Source: Punctularia strigosozonata HHB-11173 SS5
Taxonomy: Eukaryota; Basidiomycota; Agaricomycetes; Corticiales; Punctulariaceae
Assembly: GCF_000264995.1 (NCBI RefSeq)
Contig: NW_006767433.1
Coordinates: 1,830,876 to 1,894,875, forward strand
Direction: 5' to 3'
Length of the DNA stretch: 64,000 nt
This document shows positions 21,428-33,529 of the stretch, in pieces. Positions within the stretch are counted from its first letter, which is position 1, and each line of letters begins with the position of its first letter. The notes beneath the pieces were generated by a model. It was not told the DNA's origin and did no database searches. It saw nothing but the letters and a program-made list of their open reading frames with translations. The position numbers and the translations under genes are program-made.

Positions 21428-23655
21428 TTACGCTGGTGAAAATATATTATGTTAGAGCACTGCAGTCCCTCAAGTGGGAAAACGCGTACCAGAAGTGATC
21501 TTCTGCAGCGCTCTGGCAGCGAAATATCGGACGTCAGCATCCGTATCATTTTTCTGTTGTTCGAGCAGCGGTTTAACTCGCGTCTGTGCCAGTTCGGCAC
21601 CGTCAGGACCGTAACTCGTTCCAACCACTTCCAGGCACTTGGCAACGTTGAATCGAATGTTGGGTATAGGGTCCGCCGCAAGTTGCGATAACGGGTCGAT
21701 GATATCAGAGAGGATGATATCAGGGTTTAGGGATGGCGCAATGGTCTGGGTAAATGTGTCAATTTCATGCCATGTCCATCCCAGTGAATGCCTTACTGTG
21801 ATGGCTTGGACCGTGGTCAGACGGTAGAGATAGTTAGGGTGCTGTGCCATCCCGACGACCTTCGGCACAATGGCAACTTTGGCCCACTCGACTCCGAAGA
21901 CATCCGTCAACTTCTTGAGGTTGACCGTGGCGGCTTCGCGAATGCTATACACGGTGTCACCAAGCCAGGACATGCACAGGTTACCAAGCTGCTCGTCGAA
22001 GAAAGGCTTGCCAAGTTGCGTGGCTAGCAGAGGTATGTACTCGATGATAGCTTGGCGGACACGCCATGCCTTGTCTTCGGCAAGGTCCACGATAGCAGGC
22101 AGCAGGCTATCGGCGAGCAGTTCAATGCCAATAACTACATGTTTCACAGTCATCACGAGGTCGCTTCGGCAGATGCTGATAAAACTAACCGCTGTTCACG
22201 AGCTCCAGTTTGCTGATGATGTTTAACCGGACTTCGGGGAACTCGTCCTTGAGAAGTTGCAAGAAGAGCGGCAAGAGATGCTCAGTCGTCGCTTCCCGAC
22301 CGAGAAGCGGTGCAAGTCCACTGATTTGATTGGCAAGGGCTGCGCGAACGTGCTGGGAAGTATCCGTCGACAGATCTCGGGCGCATGGAACGATCCTAGC
22401 AAGGATAACTTCCTTGTCGAGGAGTTTAGCAAATCCTACAAGAACCGGTGAGCATGGTAAAGATAAATCATGTTGACTGCCAACTACCTGGGATCTGACC
22501 AGCAGCCGCTGTCCGCACTTCCGCTTCATTGTCCTTGAGGAGTTGAACGAAATGTCCAATGAGTTCTTCTCGGACAAGCTCCAATCCTACCGCCTCAGCC
22601 AACTATACAAGAGTGCTCAGTTTAGTACTCAGGAAAGAACCAGTGATGTGGTACCTCGTTGAAATGCTGGGCTGCCATGTATCGAACGCGCCAACTCTTA
22701 TCGGTCATTGTCTGCCTGATCTGTTTCAGGACTTGATCTTTGACTTCCGCGGGCGCTAGTCGTTGCGCGATGGCGATCAGATCCTCGACCGTGAGCAATC
22801 GGACGGAGTCCTGATCGTCCGATTGCAGTTTGCGATAGATTGCCAAACCGTCGGTGAGGACATGTTGCTTGGACAACTTCTTGGCAAACGCCTATACAAG
22901 CCATCGCTCAGATGCGACAAAGGTGCACGGTATGAACTGGGCCCACCCCAAGATGTTTCGCGGCGGCCCTGCGAACCATGGGCGTATCATCAGAGCCCAA
23001 GGCAGTGAAGCCCTTCCGCATATCGTCTTGGATGGTGGGCGACACTTTATCATAGACGGGGTGGAACAAAGCCGCGGCGGACGATCTGGCGGTAAACCAC
23101 TCTCCTTGGGATAATCGTTTCACGAGAGGCACGTAGTATTGTTCAATCTGGGATGGCGACATCACTCCGGCCACGTTGGTGATGGAGTCGGTTGCCTATG
23201 AAATCGGTGAGCTGAGTCTCAATCAACGCGAAGAGCATCTGCCCATAGCGTGTCGAGTGGCAAGATTCACTTGCCTTATCTCTGACAAGAGTTTCTTCTA
23301 CGCTTGCTAAGTTCTCCAGCGGGCCCAACAGCAGATGGGCGTACTCCGACCCCCCGATATACTCTTCGAAGTTCCTTCCCAGTTCCTCCGCCAGTGCTAG
23401 GAGGACCTCATCCTCGTCATCCAAAGAGTCCTGCAGGAATGGTATGAGCTCTTCTCGAGCACGGTCAGGCCCTAGAGCGAGCGCGATGGTGGATATTCTG
23501 TGAATAGCGTTGAGCCGCAACTGGACATCCTCCGACCGCAGTTCATCCATGAGGATCGCTATCGGAGCAATCTAAGCGTTCAGGGACTTGGGTTAGCTAT
23601 TCACTCTGGGTTCAGCATCGCTGGCGCGCACATCGTCCGTGAATCCTGGATCCAT
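21428..23655 (-). CDS. TPD3: Protein phosphatase 2A scaffold subunit A (PR65)
   Basis: HEAT-repeat scaffold that joins the PP2A catalytic C subunit to regulatory B subunits; acts in cell-cycle exit, septation and signalling. The start at 23655 ([17 protein letters not shown]) joins by a short intron to [20 protein letters not shown]. Family blocks then follow through the gene: RRISTIA-like first repeat, [140 protein letters not shown] and [17 protein letters not shown]. The final exon adds only two bases of Ala and the stop. Length fits the usual 15 HEAT repeats (about 590 residues). Confidence 0.97.
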
Positions 23656-24371
23656 GATGGGCTATAAACGAGTCGCGTCAACACCGAGACCAGTCCGTGG
23701 CGAATATCGTTACGCACTCAAGATTGGTGAGGGATCAAGAAGACCTTCTAAATGCGTGTGGTACGGTGCAGAGATTGTGACCAGTGAGTGTGGTTGCGTT
23801 TGATGAGCGTCTATGCAAGAGCAAGGGAACTGTGGCTTGCACGCCGGACATGAGCCTCGTGTGATCGACCAAGTGGCGAACCATGTGTACAACGCGCAGT
23901 CCATTACAATAGGATCAGTATAGGATAGGATATTATATTATTTTGTCGGAACGTGTACGCAGACTTCGAAGTTCTTCGACGGCGAAGAATTGTAAAGCCT
24001 GCTGTTCACATACCAGGCGACAATGCAGCATAGGAGACGTCCTCTGTGACTGAACTACGTATCTTCTCGTTTCGCGCGTAATTATGAGTATGATGGCGTG
24101 GTACTATTGTTTATGAACCCAAGCAACGCGTGTATGCGCCGGTGCGCGCCGGAGCGTGTTATAAGGCGTGCTGGTCTGCAGCAAACATTATCGCAGTCTA
24201 TGCTGATTGCAATGGCTGGTGACTCGGCTTGCACCTGAAACGATGATCATCGATAGCTACCTGAACTACTTTTACCATTGTAGGACTCCATGAGTCATCA
24301 CACCACGCTCGCATACGATCCGAGTCGGAGATCCCATCATCTGCAGAGGCAGACATGAGGCCATGCTGCGT
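23656..24371. other. Intergenic region upstream of TPD3
   Basis: A 716-bp gap between two minus-strand genes. An AT-rich block (about 23925-23945, containing ttatattatttt) could be part of the TPD3 promoter. A GC-rich imperfect palindrome lies at about 24139-24158. A 64-codon open frame on the minus strand at 23710-23904 has no recognisable features. No RNA gene seen. Confidence 0.4.
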
Positions 24372-25412
24372 TTATGCACCGTGCGCAACCGACTTCCAGG
24401 ACGGCCTGGCATTGACATCCTTCCACCAACTGACAGCACGGACCCGGTAAGGTTAGGTACGTCATATGAAGACTGGGACCGGCTCACCGTGCGACGTTAG
24501 GGCGGGACTGCAGTACGTCGTAGCCAAGCTACAAAATGGTGATTCACAGAAGTAGAGCAGAACATGATTTCAGCTCACCTCCGTGACCATGTTACCATAG
24601 GGGAGATGGAATAAGTCTGCCAATGTGATATTCTAGGGGGGCAAGATCGCATGAGAAGAGCCTCCAGTACGACAGATTCATCCGGCATACATCGCCTGCT
24701 AGGTATTTGCGTCTCCCGAGGATACGCTCGTATGCATCCATCTTCTGCTCTAGAGTTGCTGCCAGGCTGGAGACACGTTGTTCGTCTGTCGTTCCTCCGG
24801 AACGCCTGATGCAGAACATGAGACAACGATAGTTTACCCAGGGACGGACACTCACGTCTTGAAGACCTTTTCATACGCAATTCCGCTTGCATACGGGTCG
24901 AAGTTATTCTGTTCGACACTAGCTGCTTCTTCAAACCGCGCCCAGGCTTCCATATCAGATGGCGATGGGAGAAGTGGGGTCCCTCGATCAGCGTATTTGA
25001 GAGCAATATAACGAGATATTGCGCGACTCTCATACAGGACGAAGTCGCCGTCCTGTAGGGCAAGAGTGGCAGATGGTAAGTCTCAACAGTGAGGCGAGAC
25101 CACGTATAGATTCACCTGTAGGACGGGAACCTGACCAAAAGGCTGCTTCGTCGCAATGTACTCCTCGGACTTGTGCTCGCGTTTGCTGAAATCAACTGGA
25201 ACCAGCTCATATGGTACGAGTTTTTCCTTCAGCACTGTGGCCACCCGTCGAGTGCATGTGGACATGGGAGCGCCGTAGAGCTTGACGGGAGTTGTCCGGT
25301 CTATCAGCTTGTTGACAGCCTTATGACCACTGTACCATAGCGCGAATGGTCGGTAGCACAACCCTAGGAGGACAGCGACAGCGAGAATGGACAGCGATCG
25401 AGAGGAAGGCAT
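24372..25412 (-). CDS. Phi-class-like glutathione S-transferase with N-terminal membrane anchor
   Basis: Conjugates glutathione to electrophiles or reduces peroxides. The ATG at 25412 starts a hydrophobic signal-anchor (SILAVAVLLGLCYRPFALWY). The thioredoxin-fold N-domain follows: VKLYGAPMSTCTRRVATVLK (the Ser/Thr cluster sits where phi GSTs place the catalytic Ser), HKSEEYIATKQPFGQVPVLQ, then DGDFVLYESRAISRYIALKY with the glutathione-binding E-S pair. The helical C-domain has NNFDPYASGIAYEKVFK, KMDAYERILGRRKYLAGD, ITLADLFHLPYGNMV and WWKDVNARPSWKSVAHGA at the end. Five introns with clean borders. Membrane anchoring is unusual for the otherwise cytosolic class. It is divergent from the epimerase gene. 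Confidence 0.92.
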
Positions 25413-25488
25413 GTGTTCAGCTGAGATGAAACACCCCCTGGACTTGTGTTATATTCGAGAGTATCAGCCCAATGCTATCATAGACTTG

Positions 25489-25536
25489 GCATGGGATAAG
25501 AGAAGGAACCGAGCATGGGATGAGAGAAGGAACCGG
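25489..25536. repeat. 24-bp tandem repeat, two copies, in a divergent promoter
   Basis: Copies at 25489-25512 and 25513-25536 share the core gcatgggatragagaaggaa and differ at 2 of 24 positions. They lie between the GST and epimerase starts. Confidence 0.85.
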
Positions 25537-25675
25537 TTTGACGGAAAGGTTCTCACAGGTTCTTGGGAAAATGACGTAGCATGAGCTTACGCAGATCCGG
25601 AGGAAAGATGAAGAATATACGAAGTACACTCATCCCCGCTACTTATCGACCAGCTTGCCTACCGATCGATCAGCC

Positions 25676-26744
25676 ATGCCTGTTGACCGGACCACAACGA
25701 AGGTGACACTAAAGCACCCGAAAGTATGAAAATGCGCCTGTTCATCGCAGGCGAGGATGCATACTCATCAATAATCTAGGGATCTTCCGTCGAGATACTG
25801 CTGTACGGGGCATCGGTCATATCTTGGAAGGCCGCATCCCCCAATAGCTCGGAAATTGTCGAGCGACTCTTCGTGTCGTCAAAGGCCTTCCTCGATGGTT
25901 CCAAACCTGTTCGCGGAGGCATACCTGTGGTCTTCCCGTGCTTCGGCGCCCCCACTCATCCCGATCATCTAAAGCTGAGCCAGCATGGCTTTGCGCGAAG
26001 CGAGACGTGGACGTTCGACAGCGTAGTCATGGACAATGAAGCAGGCGTCTCCGTGCGATTCAGTGCGTACTTGCTGCCAAGAGACGGTCAACCGCGCAAT
26101 GATTCCTGACATGTTGTAGCCCTCGATCCTACTTCGAGCATCATTGCAAAGTACGACAAACCTTTCCACTTGGCATATGTGGTGACGCTGGCTGAACACC
26201 AGTTGTCGACCGACTTGCACGTCAAGAACATATCCGCCGCCAGCGCACCGTCGGCGACGCCCCTTGAATTCCAAGCTTTATTCCATAATTACATTGCCGC
26301 TCCTGCCAACGATGCGCTGATTTTCCCACTGACTGACAAGTCATACTTCGACAAGACGGATACTAGTCTCGAAGGAAAGAATGCCCTGAAGACGGAAACG
26401 AGAGCAGGCGTGGATGTTACGAAGTTCACGGACTCTGTATATGAGGATGCTGGAGGCAAATACGAGGTCAAGTGGCCAGGAGGAGGTGTTCAGGTCAAGA
26501 CGAACCTCAAGGACGTGGTCGTGTGGAACCCTCAAGAAACCGGTGCCAGCATTGGTGATATGGAGGATGGAGGATGGTACGGTGTTGATTCTCAGTTGCT
26601 GATCGCGCTGCGCACTCTGACGTATTTGCCGATACTAGGCTTCGGTATGTGTGCGTGGAACCTGGACACGTCCGGGGCTTCGTTTCGGTTGATCCTGGGA
26701 AAGAATGGATCGGCCAGCAAGTCATTTCCGTACTGGATCATTGA
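25676..26744 (+). CDS. Glucose-6-phosphate 1-epimerase (hexose-6-phosphate mutarotase)
   Basis: Interconverts the alpha and beta anomers of glucose 6-phosphate; cytosolic, YMR099C type. Exon 1 encodes MPVDRTTTKVTLKHPK; after an intron (25727-25782) it continues SSVEILLYGASVISWK, then the substrate-binding block VRGGIPVVFPCFGAP and KLSQHGFARSETWTF (active-site His in QHGFAR). Later blocks are LEFQALFHNYIA, with the second catalytic His, and DVVVWNPQETGASIGDMEDG, followed over an intron by WLRYVCVEPGHVRGFVSVD and GKEWIGQQVISVLDH at the end. The E-P-G-H catalytic Glu is present. The family length is about 300 residues, matching. Closest relative is the yeast YMR099C aldose-epimerase group. Confidence 0.94.
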
Positions 26745-27004
26745 CTCATTGGCGTTGAACCGAAAGCGTATGGAATGCTTTAACTGAAACCTGTACGAGT
26801 ATATGCAAAACAGCCAAGGAATTGGATGAGTTAACAGGTTGAGGCTTCAGTCGTTACGCGTACTTACTAGTACGCGTGTTTCGCGAGGCTCCGCGCCCCT
26901 ATTCTCTGAGTCGAGTCACGACTTTCCGACCGTTCTCTTGCTGCTGCCTCTACATCAACTCCTCAGCCGGAGTGTCCACGATTGGCACACGACGTGGGCT
27001 AGAC

Positions 27005-30000
27005 ATGGAGTCAACGCAACCAGCACTCTCTGTTCGACTGAACAACATAGACTACTATCTAGCACCCCCTGGACCACTTGACAATTCCACTTTACCCCGT
27101 GTACCAGTCATTCGTGTCTTCGGTAATGGGAACGTTGGCCAGAAGACCTGCGTGCACATACACCAAGTGTATCCGTATTTCTTCGTCGAATACCTCGGAA
27201 GGATGGAACCTGAACATGGTAAGCCATGCTCCCCGGCTGTGCTCCGGAGACATTCAACGCATTTGCATCCAGTAAATCGATATATCGCTCGACTATCTCG
27301 TTCCTTGAATCATGCAATTGCAGTCTCTATGAAACGAAACCCTCAGTCCCAGAAATCCCAGTTCGTTCGTGCTGTGACTATAGTCAAAGGCGTGCACTTC
27401 TACGGCTTTCACTCGTCCTATTCCCCTTTCTTGAAGGTTCATATCGCCGACCCAGCCGTGGTCAACCGAGCAACCACCATCCTGCGATCGGGAACGGTCA
27501 TGCGAACATCTTTCCGCATCTTTGAAAGCCACCTGAACTATGTCCTGCAGTTTATGTCTGATTTCGGACTTTACGGTTGCGGTGTGCTGGACCTGGGTGA
27601 AGTTTGGCAGCGCGGACAAGACGACGAGACACTGAAGGACGACGTGGTGGAACAAACGGCGGCGTTCATGCCATCTCCGTATTTTCGGCAATCTCGGATG
27701 CCTCTCGAAGTTGACGTCGCAGCGTATCAGATCCTGAACAGGCAGTTGCTCTCGGCGAGAAACATACACCACCGTCTAGACATTCCTGAGCCACAAATGT
27801 CCGAAGAACCTCTCGTGCTGAGCGTTCGTGAACTGTGGGAAGACGAACGACGAAGACGAATATCAAGAGGTGTACACCCCTCTCCAGAAATCCCTGTTGA
27901 TCCTAGCGAGCGCTCGAGGGGATCAGGAGGAGGGTGGGTCGCGGAAGCCAGATGGTGGGATGAACTGAAGAAACGAATCGAACGCGAGAGGGGTGATGAG
28001 CTGAAGCTGGAAGCTGGAGACTGGGAGAGGTGGGTAATGACGACGTTCGAAAGTGTCGAGGCATTGTGGGAGAAGCCGTATAAAAGGTGGAGGCCCATAC
28101 ACCCGATGAAGGAAGGCGAGGGGGTCGGTGCCTCCACGACAATCACAGAAGAAAATCCGTATGAATCAGCGAGCGGGTCGACGGATTCCGGAGCTCATGA
28201 AGCCGGACATCAAGGCGCGAGCCATCACAATGAGGTAGATGAAGAGATGCTGAGGAACCAGGACATGGATCAGTTCGACGAACAGCATCCAGCTGCTGCG
28301 ATGTATGACCCCCAAGTGGACGCACAGTCCGCGTCCGAATCAGAGGAGGACGACGCTTTCATTGAAGAAGATGAACCTTTCTTAGCGGAAGAGGGGTCTC
28401 TACCTGACACGGCATCCGGTCAGATCGGCTTTGCGGAGGCGGACGTCCCTGTTCTCGGAGATCGTCCGAATACACCTTCGTACGTCACATAGTCGCCCAA
28501 ATTTCAGGGTATTGCTGAGTAATTGAGCAGGCTATCGGAACGTATGTTAAAGGAAGGAACAAGCTTGACGTTCGCAACTTTTCAAGAGGCGTTTCACAGG
28601 CTGACACGGCAGGTTCACTGACCTCGTGCAGCTGCGACAGCTGAAATCCCTGCTAGACCTCGGCAAGCACCCCGTCCTCTTACTAATGACCCAAGATCCG
28701 GTGCTATCAGCAATTCCGACCGGTGTGTTCATGCATTTTCATCTGCTGAAGACGATGGTTCTATCTTCGCAACCCTTTCAGGGTCTCATCACGGGAGTCG
28801 TCAAGATCAGAAACCGAACCTTTGATAGTTAGGTACAATGATGATCGTTTCATCCACGGTGGACCTATGCTCAACCTCTAAGCAGGGATTGGTTGACGGT
28901 GCCCCCAATAAACATTTCAGAACTGTCCCATCTGAATGAACAAATGCAAGACATACCCAACCTGGCAGATTCCAGAAATCCGGACGAAGAAGATATGATA
29001 CTTAGCACGGATATCTATGGCGATTCCATATCGACTAAATCGCTACTAATCGAACCACGACCAGACCATATACATAGATCGGATCGTGATAACCCTCGTG
29101 AATCAGGCAGGGAACTATCTTCATTTTCGCACCTGCCATTTGGCTCCACAGCATCCTCGAAAGGCTCGAAGGACATTCCTGGACTACATCCCTACCCCAC
29201 GGTGCCCGAACAGAAGACGCCTTCCTCTGGTACGGAAAGTGAAGGTGAGGTTAACTTCATTGGCATGATGAAATGTTCGATAATATGAATAGATGACTAC
29301 ATTCCGGGCCTGGGATTGACTTCAATCAACCTGAAACGGAAGTTCGAAGAAAGCAGGTCTAATGCCTCTGAGCATCCGGAAGGCGTAGCTCCGGGGCCAG
29401 CCATCAAGAAGCAAAAGTTCAATCATAGTCCTTTGCACTCACAACAGAGGGAAGACGCCGTATCATCTGACTATTTGCCGCCGTCATCGTCCATCCATAA
29501 TCCGTTCTACGGTGAAACGAAACACATGAAGGAGTTGAATATGCCACACAACCTCACACAAGGAAGCCATGCGACTCCTCCGGTCCTTTCGGGGCGAATA
29601 GCTCGTCAGCGGCGTTACATGTACGCCCCGAAACCACCTTCGGCAAGCGTCCTGCTGTCAAGCATGGCGGATTGTGGAATACCAAGCAAGCTGTATCAGC
29701 CCCCTTGGTATTCCCGAGAAGACGACGCATCGGACATGGCACAGGAATTCGCGGGCTTGATGTTCCATGTCAAAGGCGGGCACGGCATAGGAACATTGGA
29801 CGAATGGCAATACTCTAGCACCCCTCGCTTGCCTCTTGAATCTGGTATCAGCGTCTTCGGGCTAGCCTACGCTCAAGGTTGGGAATATGCCGGTGTTCCG
29901 CCCAGCGTGAAGGAGACCAGAAGATGGCTAACGAAACATCCGCCGACTGCTCCACGGCATTCCCGTTATTCCAGGGCTCGAACACAGGTGAGAGACGGGC

Positions 30001-33000
30001 TATCACATATTCTTCTGCCTTGCTGATTTTCACAGAGGAACGGAGGAGCTATCACCCAAGTCAATACCTATGGCCTGAAATCTACGCATGACCCCAAGCT
30101 TAAGACAATTGTCATGCCCCAAAGTGACGCCCTCACCGTCTTGTCCCTGGAGGTGTTCGGTACGGCTGCTGCCAACGGGTCTTTCCTACCAGCTGATACT
30201 TGGCCTCACCAGCTCCATCCCGCGGCGATCTCCTGCCAGAACCAGAAACGGACGGTATTGCTGCCGTTGCATGGGCTTTTCAGGACACTATCAACGCACA
30301 ACCTGACGAAGGGTTTTCTTGTCGACGTGGGTTGATCGTCCTTGCAAGTGATCCTATCCAACAAGACAGACTGAGAGACCATCCTGTGGAGGTGGCTCAA
30401 GATGAGCTAGACTTGATCAATCGCACTATAGATCTGGTCCTGGGCATGGATCCTGACATTGTCGCTGGTTACGAAGTCCAGTCTTCCTCTTGGGGGTATC
30501 TCAGCTGTCGAGCTGATTCAGCTTTCGGTATGCTCGTTCTGTTGATCCACAACATTATGTGGGGTGGAGCTAAGACCTTCGCAGGGCTTGATATTGGTGA
30601 ACAGATATCGCGGGCACCTCCAGGGACGAGAAATCCCGGAGGGAATCTGCAATGGTCAATTCGTACTACTGCTTCCTTTGAGGTAGTTGGGCGTCATGTG
30701 TTCAACATATGGCGACTCATGCGCTCAGAGCAAACATTGCTCAATTATTCCTTTGAGAACCTTGTTTTCACCGTGTTGCACAAAAGGTAAAGTCTCCGCT
30801 TCACCGGGGTACGATCGCCGACAAATAGTATGTTCACAGGACACCGAAGTATCGTAACTCAACTCTGACGGAATGGTACCGCAGCGCAGTCCCCGGACAT
30901 AATTCGCGCCTGCTACGATATCTCTCCGACCGTGCGGCTTTAAATCTTCAGCTCCTTGACGCCACAGAGGTAGTCACCAAGACTGCAGAATTTGCACGTG
31001 TGCATGGAGTCGAGTTCTATTCAGTGATCAGTCGCGGGTCGCAGGTACAGATATGAATGCGCCCCAGAGCTGCGGCCATTAACATCTGATGGTGTTTGCA
31101 CAGTATAAAGTCGAATCCTTCGTCTCGCGGATCGCAAAACCAGAAAGTTACGTGATGTTGTCTCCTAGCAAAGAAGATGTGAGCACCACATTCTCTGACG
31201 ACGTGAATGGTTTGGACTTATATTCATCGCTAGGTTGGGCGACAAAACGCGGCAGAAGCAATGCCCCTCGTCATGGAACCATTGTCTTCTTTTTACACAT
31301 CTCCAGTACTTGTCCTGGACTTCCAGAGCCTATACCCTTCCGTCATGATAGCTTACAATTTTTCGTGCGTCATCCAGCTACCTTGTATCTCAGCAACTCA
31401 CAGTATTCGCAGATATGATACTTGCCTCGGTCGCTCTGTACCATTCAAAGGACAAAATAAATTCGGGGTTACGGATCTGCAATTACCACCGGGGTTGCTA
31501 GAAAGGCTGAAAGACGACGTTAATGGTGCGTGCGTATCACTTGCACCAATGATATCTCGTTCACTGACACGCAGAATAGTGGCGCCTAATGGGATGATCT
31601 ATGTAAAGCAGCACGTGCGGAAAGGTTTGCTTGGTCGAATGCTGGCGGAGCTCCTCAACACTCGTGTCATGGTCAAGCAGGCCATGAAGGGCGTGAAATC
31701 TGACAAAGTTCGTGTTTATCCTTCGAGGGCATTGTTTATTGACAAAAACGGTTACTGGTAGGCGCTGACACGGATTCTGAATGCGCGTCAATTGGGCCTC
31801 AAATTTATAGCTAATGTTACGTATGGCTACACTTCTGCAACTTACTCTGGTCGAATGCCCGCGGTGGAGATCGCGGACAGCATCGTACAATCAGGAAGGG
31901 AGACGCTCGAAAAGGTCGGAACATGGCATATAAAATCTCCATTCTCCCTGACATCTCACAGGCAATTCATCTAATTGACTCAGAGCCAAAATGGGGTGCA
32001 AAGGGTAAAGTTTCTCTTAAATCCGGACACCAGACCAATCTGACTTTTTGCGTGGACTTCATTCATTCGAACATATTCAGTCGTTTATGGTGAGAGTGAT
32101 CGACACCTAACGGCTCAGACGGCTCATTCGACGCTGACAGGCGACACGGACTCCTTGTTCATTCTCCTTCGAGGAAAGACAAAGGATCAGGCTTTCAGGA
32201 TCGGCGAGGACATCGCCTCGACGGTGACAGCGTTGAACCCTGCTCCGATAAAACTGAAGTTTGAGAAGGTGCTACATCATGACTGTCTCCTTCAGGCAGC
32301 CCACTTACCGTATCTAGGTGTACCTTCCATGTGTTTTAATGGCCAAGAAACGGTATGTTGGTTTCAAGTATGAACATCCCGACGAACAAGCGCCTGTATT
32401 CGACGCCAAAGGCATCGAAACGGTCCGGCGCGACGGAATCCCAGCCCAGCAACAGATGGTCGAGACCTGCTTGAAACTTCTGTTCCGCACGCAGGATCTC
32501 AGTCTGGTCAAGGATTACTGCTATGATGTTTGGAATAAACTTCTGGACGGTCGCGCCTCCATACAAGACTATATATTCTCTAAGGAAGTCAAGCTAGGAA
32601 CTTATAGGTGAGGTCTCTGCTCGTTACTGCTGCAGGTCTTTGACTCCTGCTGCAGTGATAAGGCTCCTCCACCTCCTGGAGTTGCTGTTGCTGCAAAGCG
32701 TATGTTGAAGGATCGTAACGACGAACCTCAGTACGGAGAGCGAGTTCCATACGTGATTGTCCGAGGTGATCCGTACGCGAGGCTTGTTGATAGAGCCGTT
32801 CAGCCGGAAGAAGCCCTGTACGATCGGTGAGCTGATCAGCTGACGTTTGGTTCTCCTGCAACTCACGAGTACTGTCAGGACGAAGCAGCTAGATGCCGCT
32901 TATTACATCTCGCATGTACTCATACCGCCTCTGGACAGGATCTTCAGTCTCGTCAGTTGGATGCGATTACTCCATCCCGAGAAACAACACTGAACTGCCG

Positions 33001-33529
33001 CAGGTCGGAGCCGATGTACACTCGTGGTACGACGAGATGCCCAAAACAGTCCGATCAGAACTTGCGGAACCCACCTTCGCGTCGCCGAGGAAGGCTGCGC
33101 CTGATATGTCACTGCTTCTGAACCGGATTAAGATTGATGCGCACTTTCACAACTCTCAATGCCTGATTTGCGAGGCACCTGCGCCAGAAGGTGCACTGTT
33201 TCGCACGTTTGCGCTGTTGCCTTTCGCTGATCGCCTGCGAAGGTATTTGTGACGATTGTCGGACGGACCCACAGGCGACACTTTCGGATCTTTTCTCCAA
33301 CATCCGCGATGCTGAGGATCGTCTTTCCACGGTCCAGACCGTGTGCGGAACATGCGCAGCGTTTGCTCCTGCGGAGCCAAATCGATGCGAATCCTTGGAT
33401 TGTCCCTGGCTGTATGAGCGTGTGAAGGCAGAAGAACGGACAGAGAACATTGCGTTGCTCGAAGAGCTTGTTATCGAGATAGATGCTGCCAGATCCGACT
33501 CGGAGTCTCCAGTATTCGACAGCGACTAG
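27005..33529 (+). CDS. REV3: DNA polymerase zeta catalytic subunit REV3
   Basis: B-family translesion polymerase, extending past DNA lesions and responsible for much induced mutation. The N-terminus from 27005 has VPVIRVFGNGNVGQKTCVHI and HIHQVYPYFFVEYLG, a REV3 signature. An acidic and Ser-rich linker (about 28100-29900) follows. The exonuclease-like domain (30130-30700: LTVLSLEVFG; IVAGYEVQSSSWGYL) lacks the acidic catalytic residues, as in other REV3. Polymerase motifs are VLDFQSLYPSVMIAYNF, RQLGLKFIANVTYGYTSATY and VVYGDTDSLFILL, then KVYLPCVLMAKKRYVGF. The C-terminus has two Cys motifs: CLIC..CDDC, and CGTC..CESLDC for an Fe-S cluster. More than fifteen short introns; one exon in the YGDTD motif is only 9 nt. 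Confidence 0.96.
32081..32089 (+). other. REV3: 9-nt microexon of REV3
   Basis: Bounded by intron 32005-32080 (donor gtaaag, acceptor attcag) and intron 32090-32140 (donor gtgaga, acceptor tgacag). It supplies tcgtttatg, so the spliced product reads WGAKVVYGDTDSLF, the expected polymerase motif. Without it the motif is lost. Confidence 0.8.

Noticed and set aside
23710-23904. 64-codon minus-strand frame upstream of TPD3 with several Cys
   Set aside because: No recognised domain, no convincing codon pattern, and it lies in the expected TPD3 promoter and 5' UTR.
24130-24170. GC-rich imperfect palindrome considered as a tRNA or hairpin terminator
   Set aside because: No cloverleaf arms, anticodon loop or B-box pattern could be fitted.
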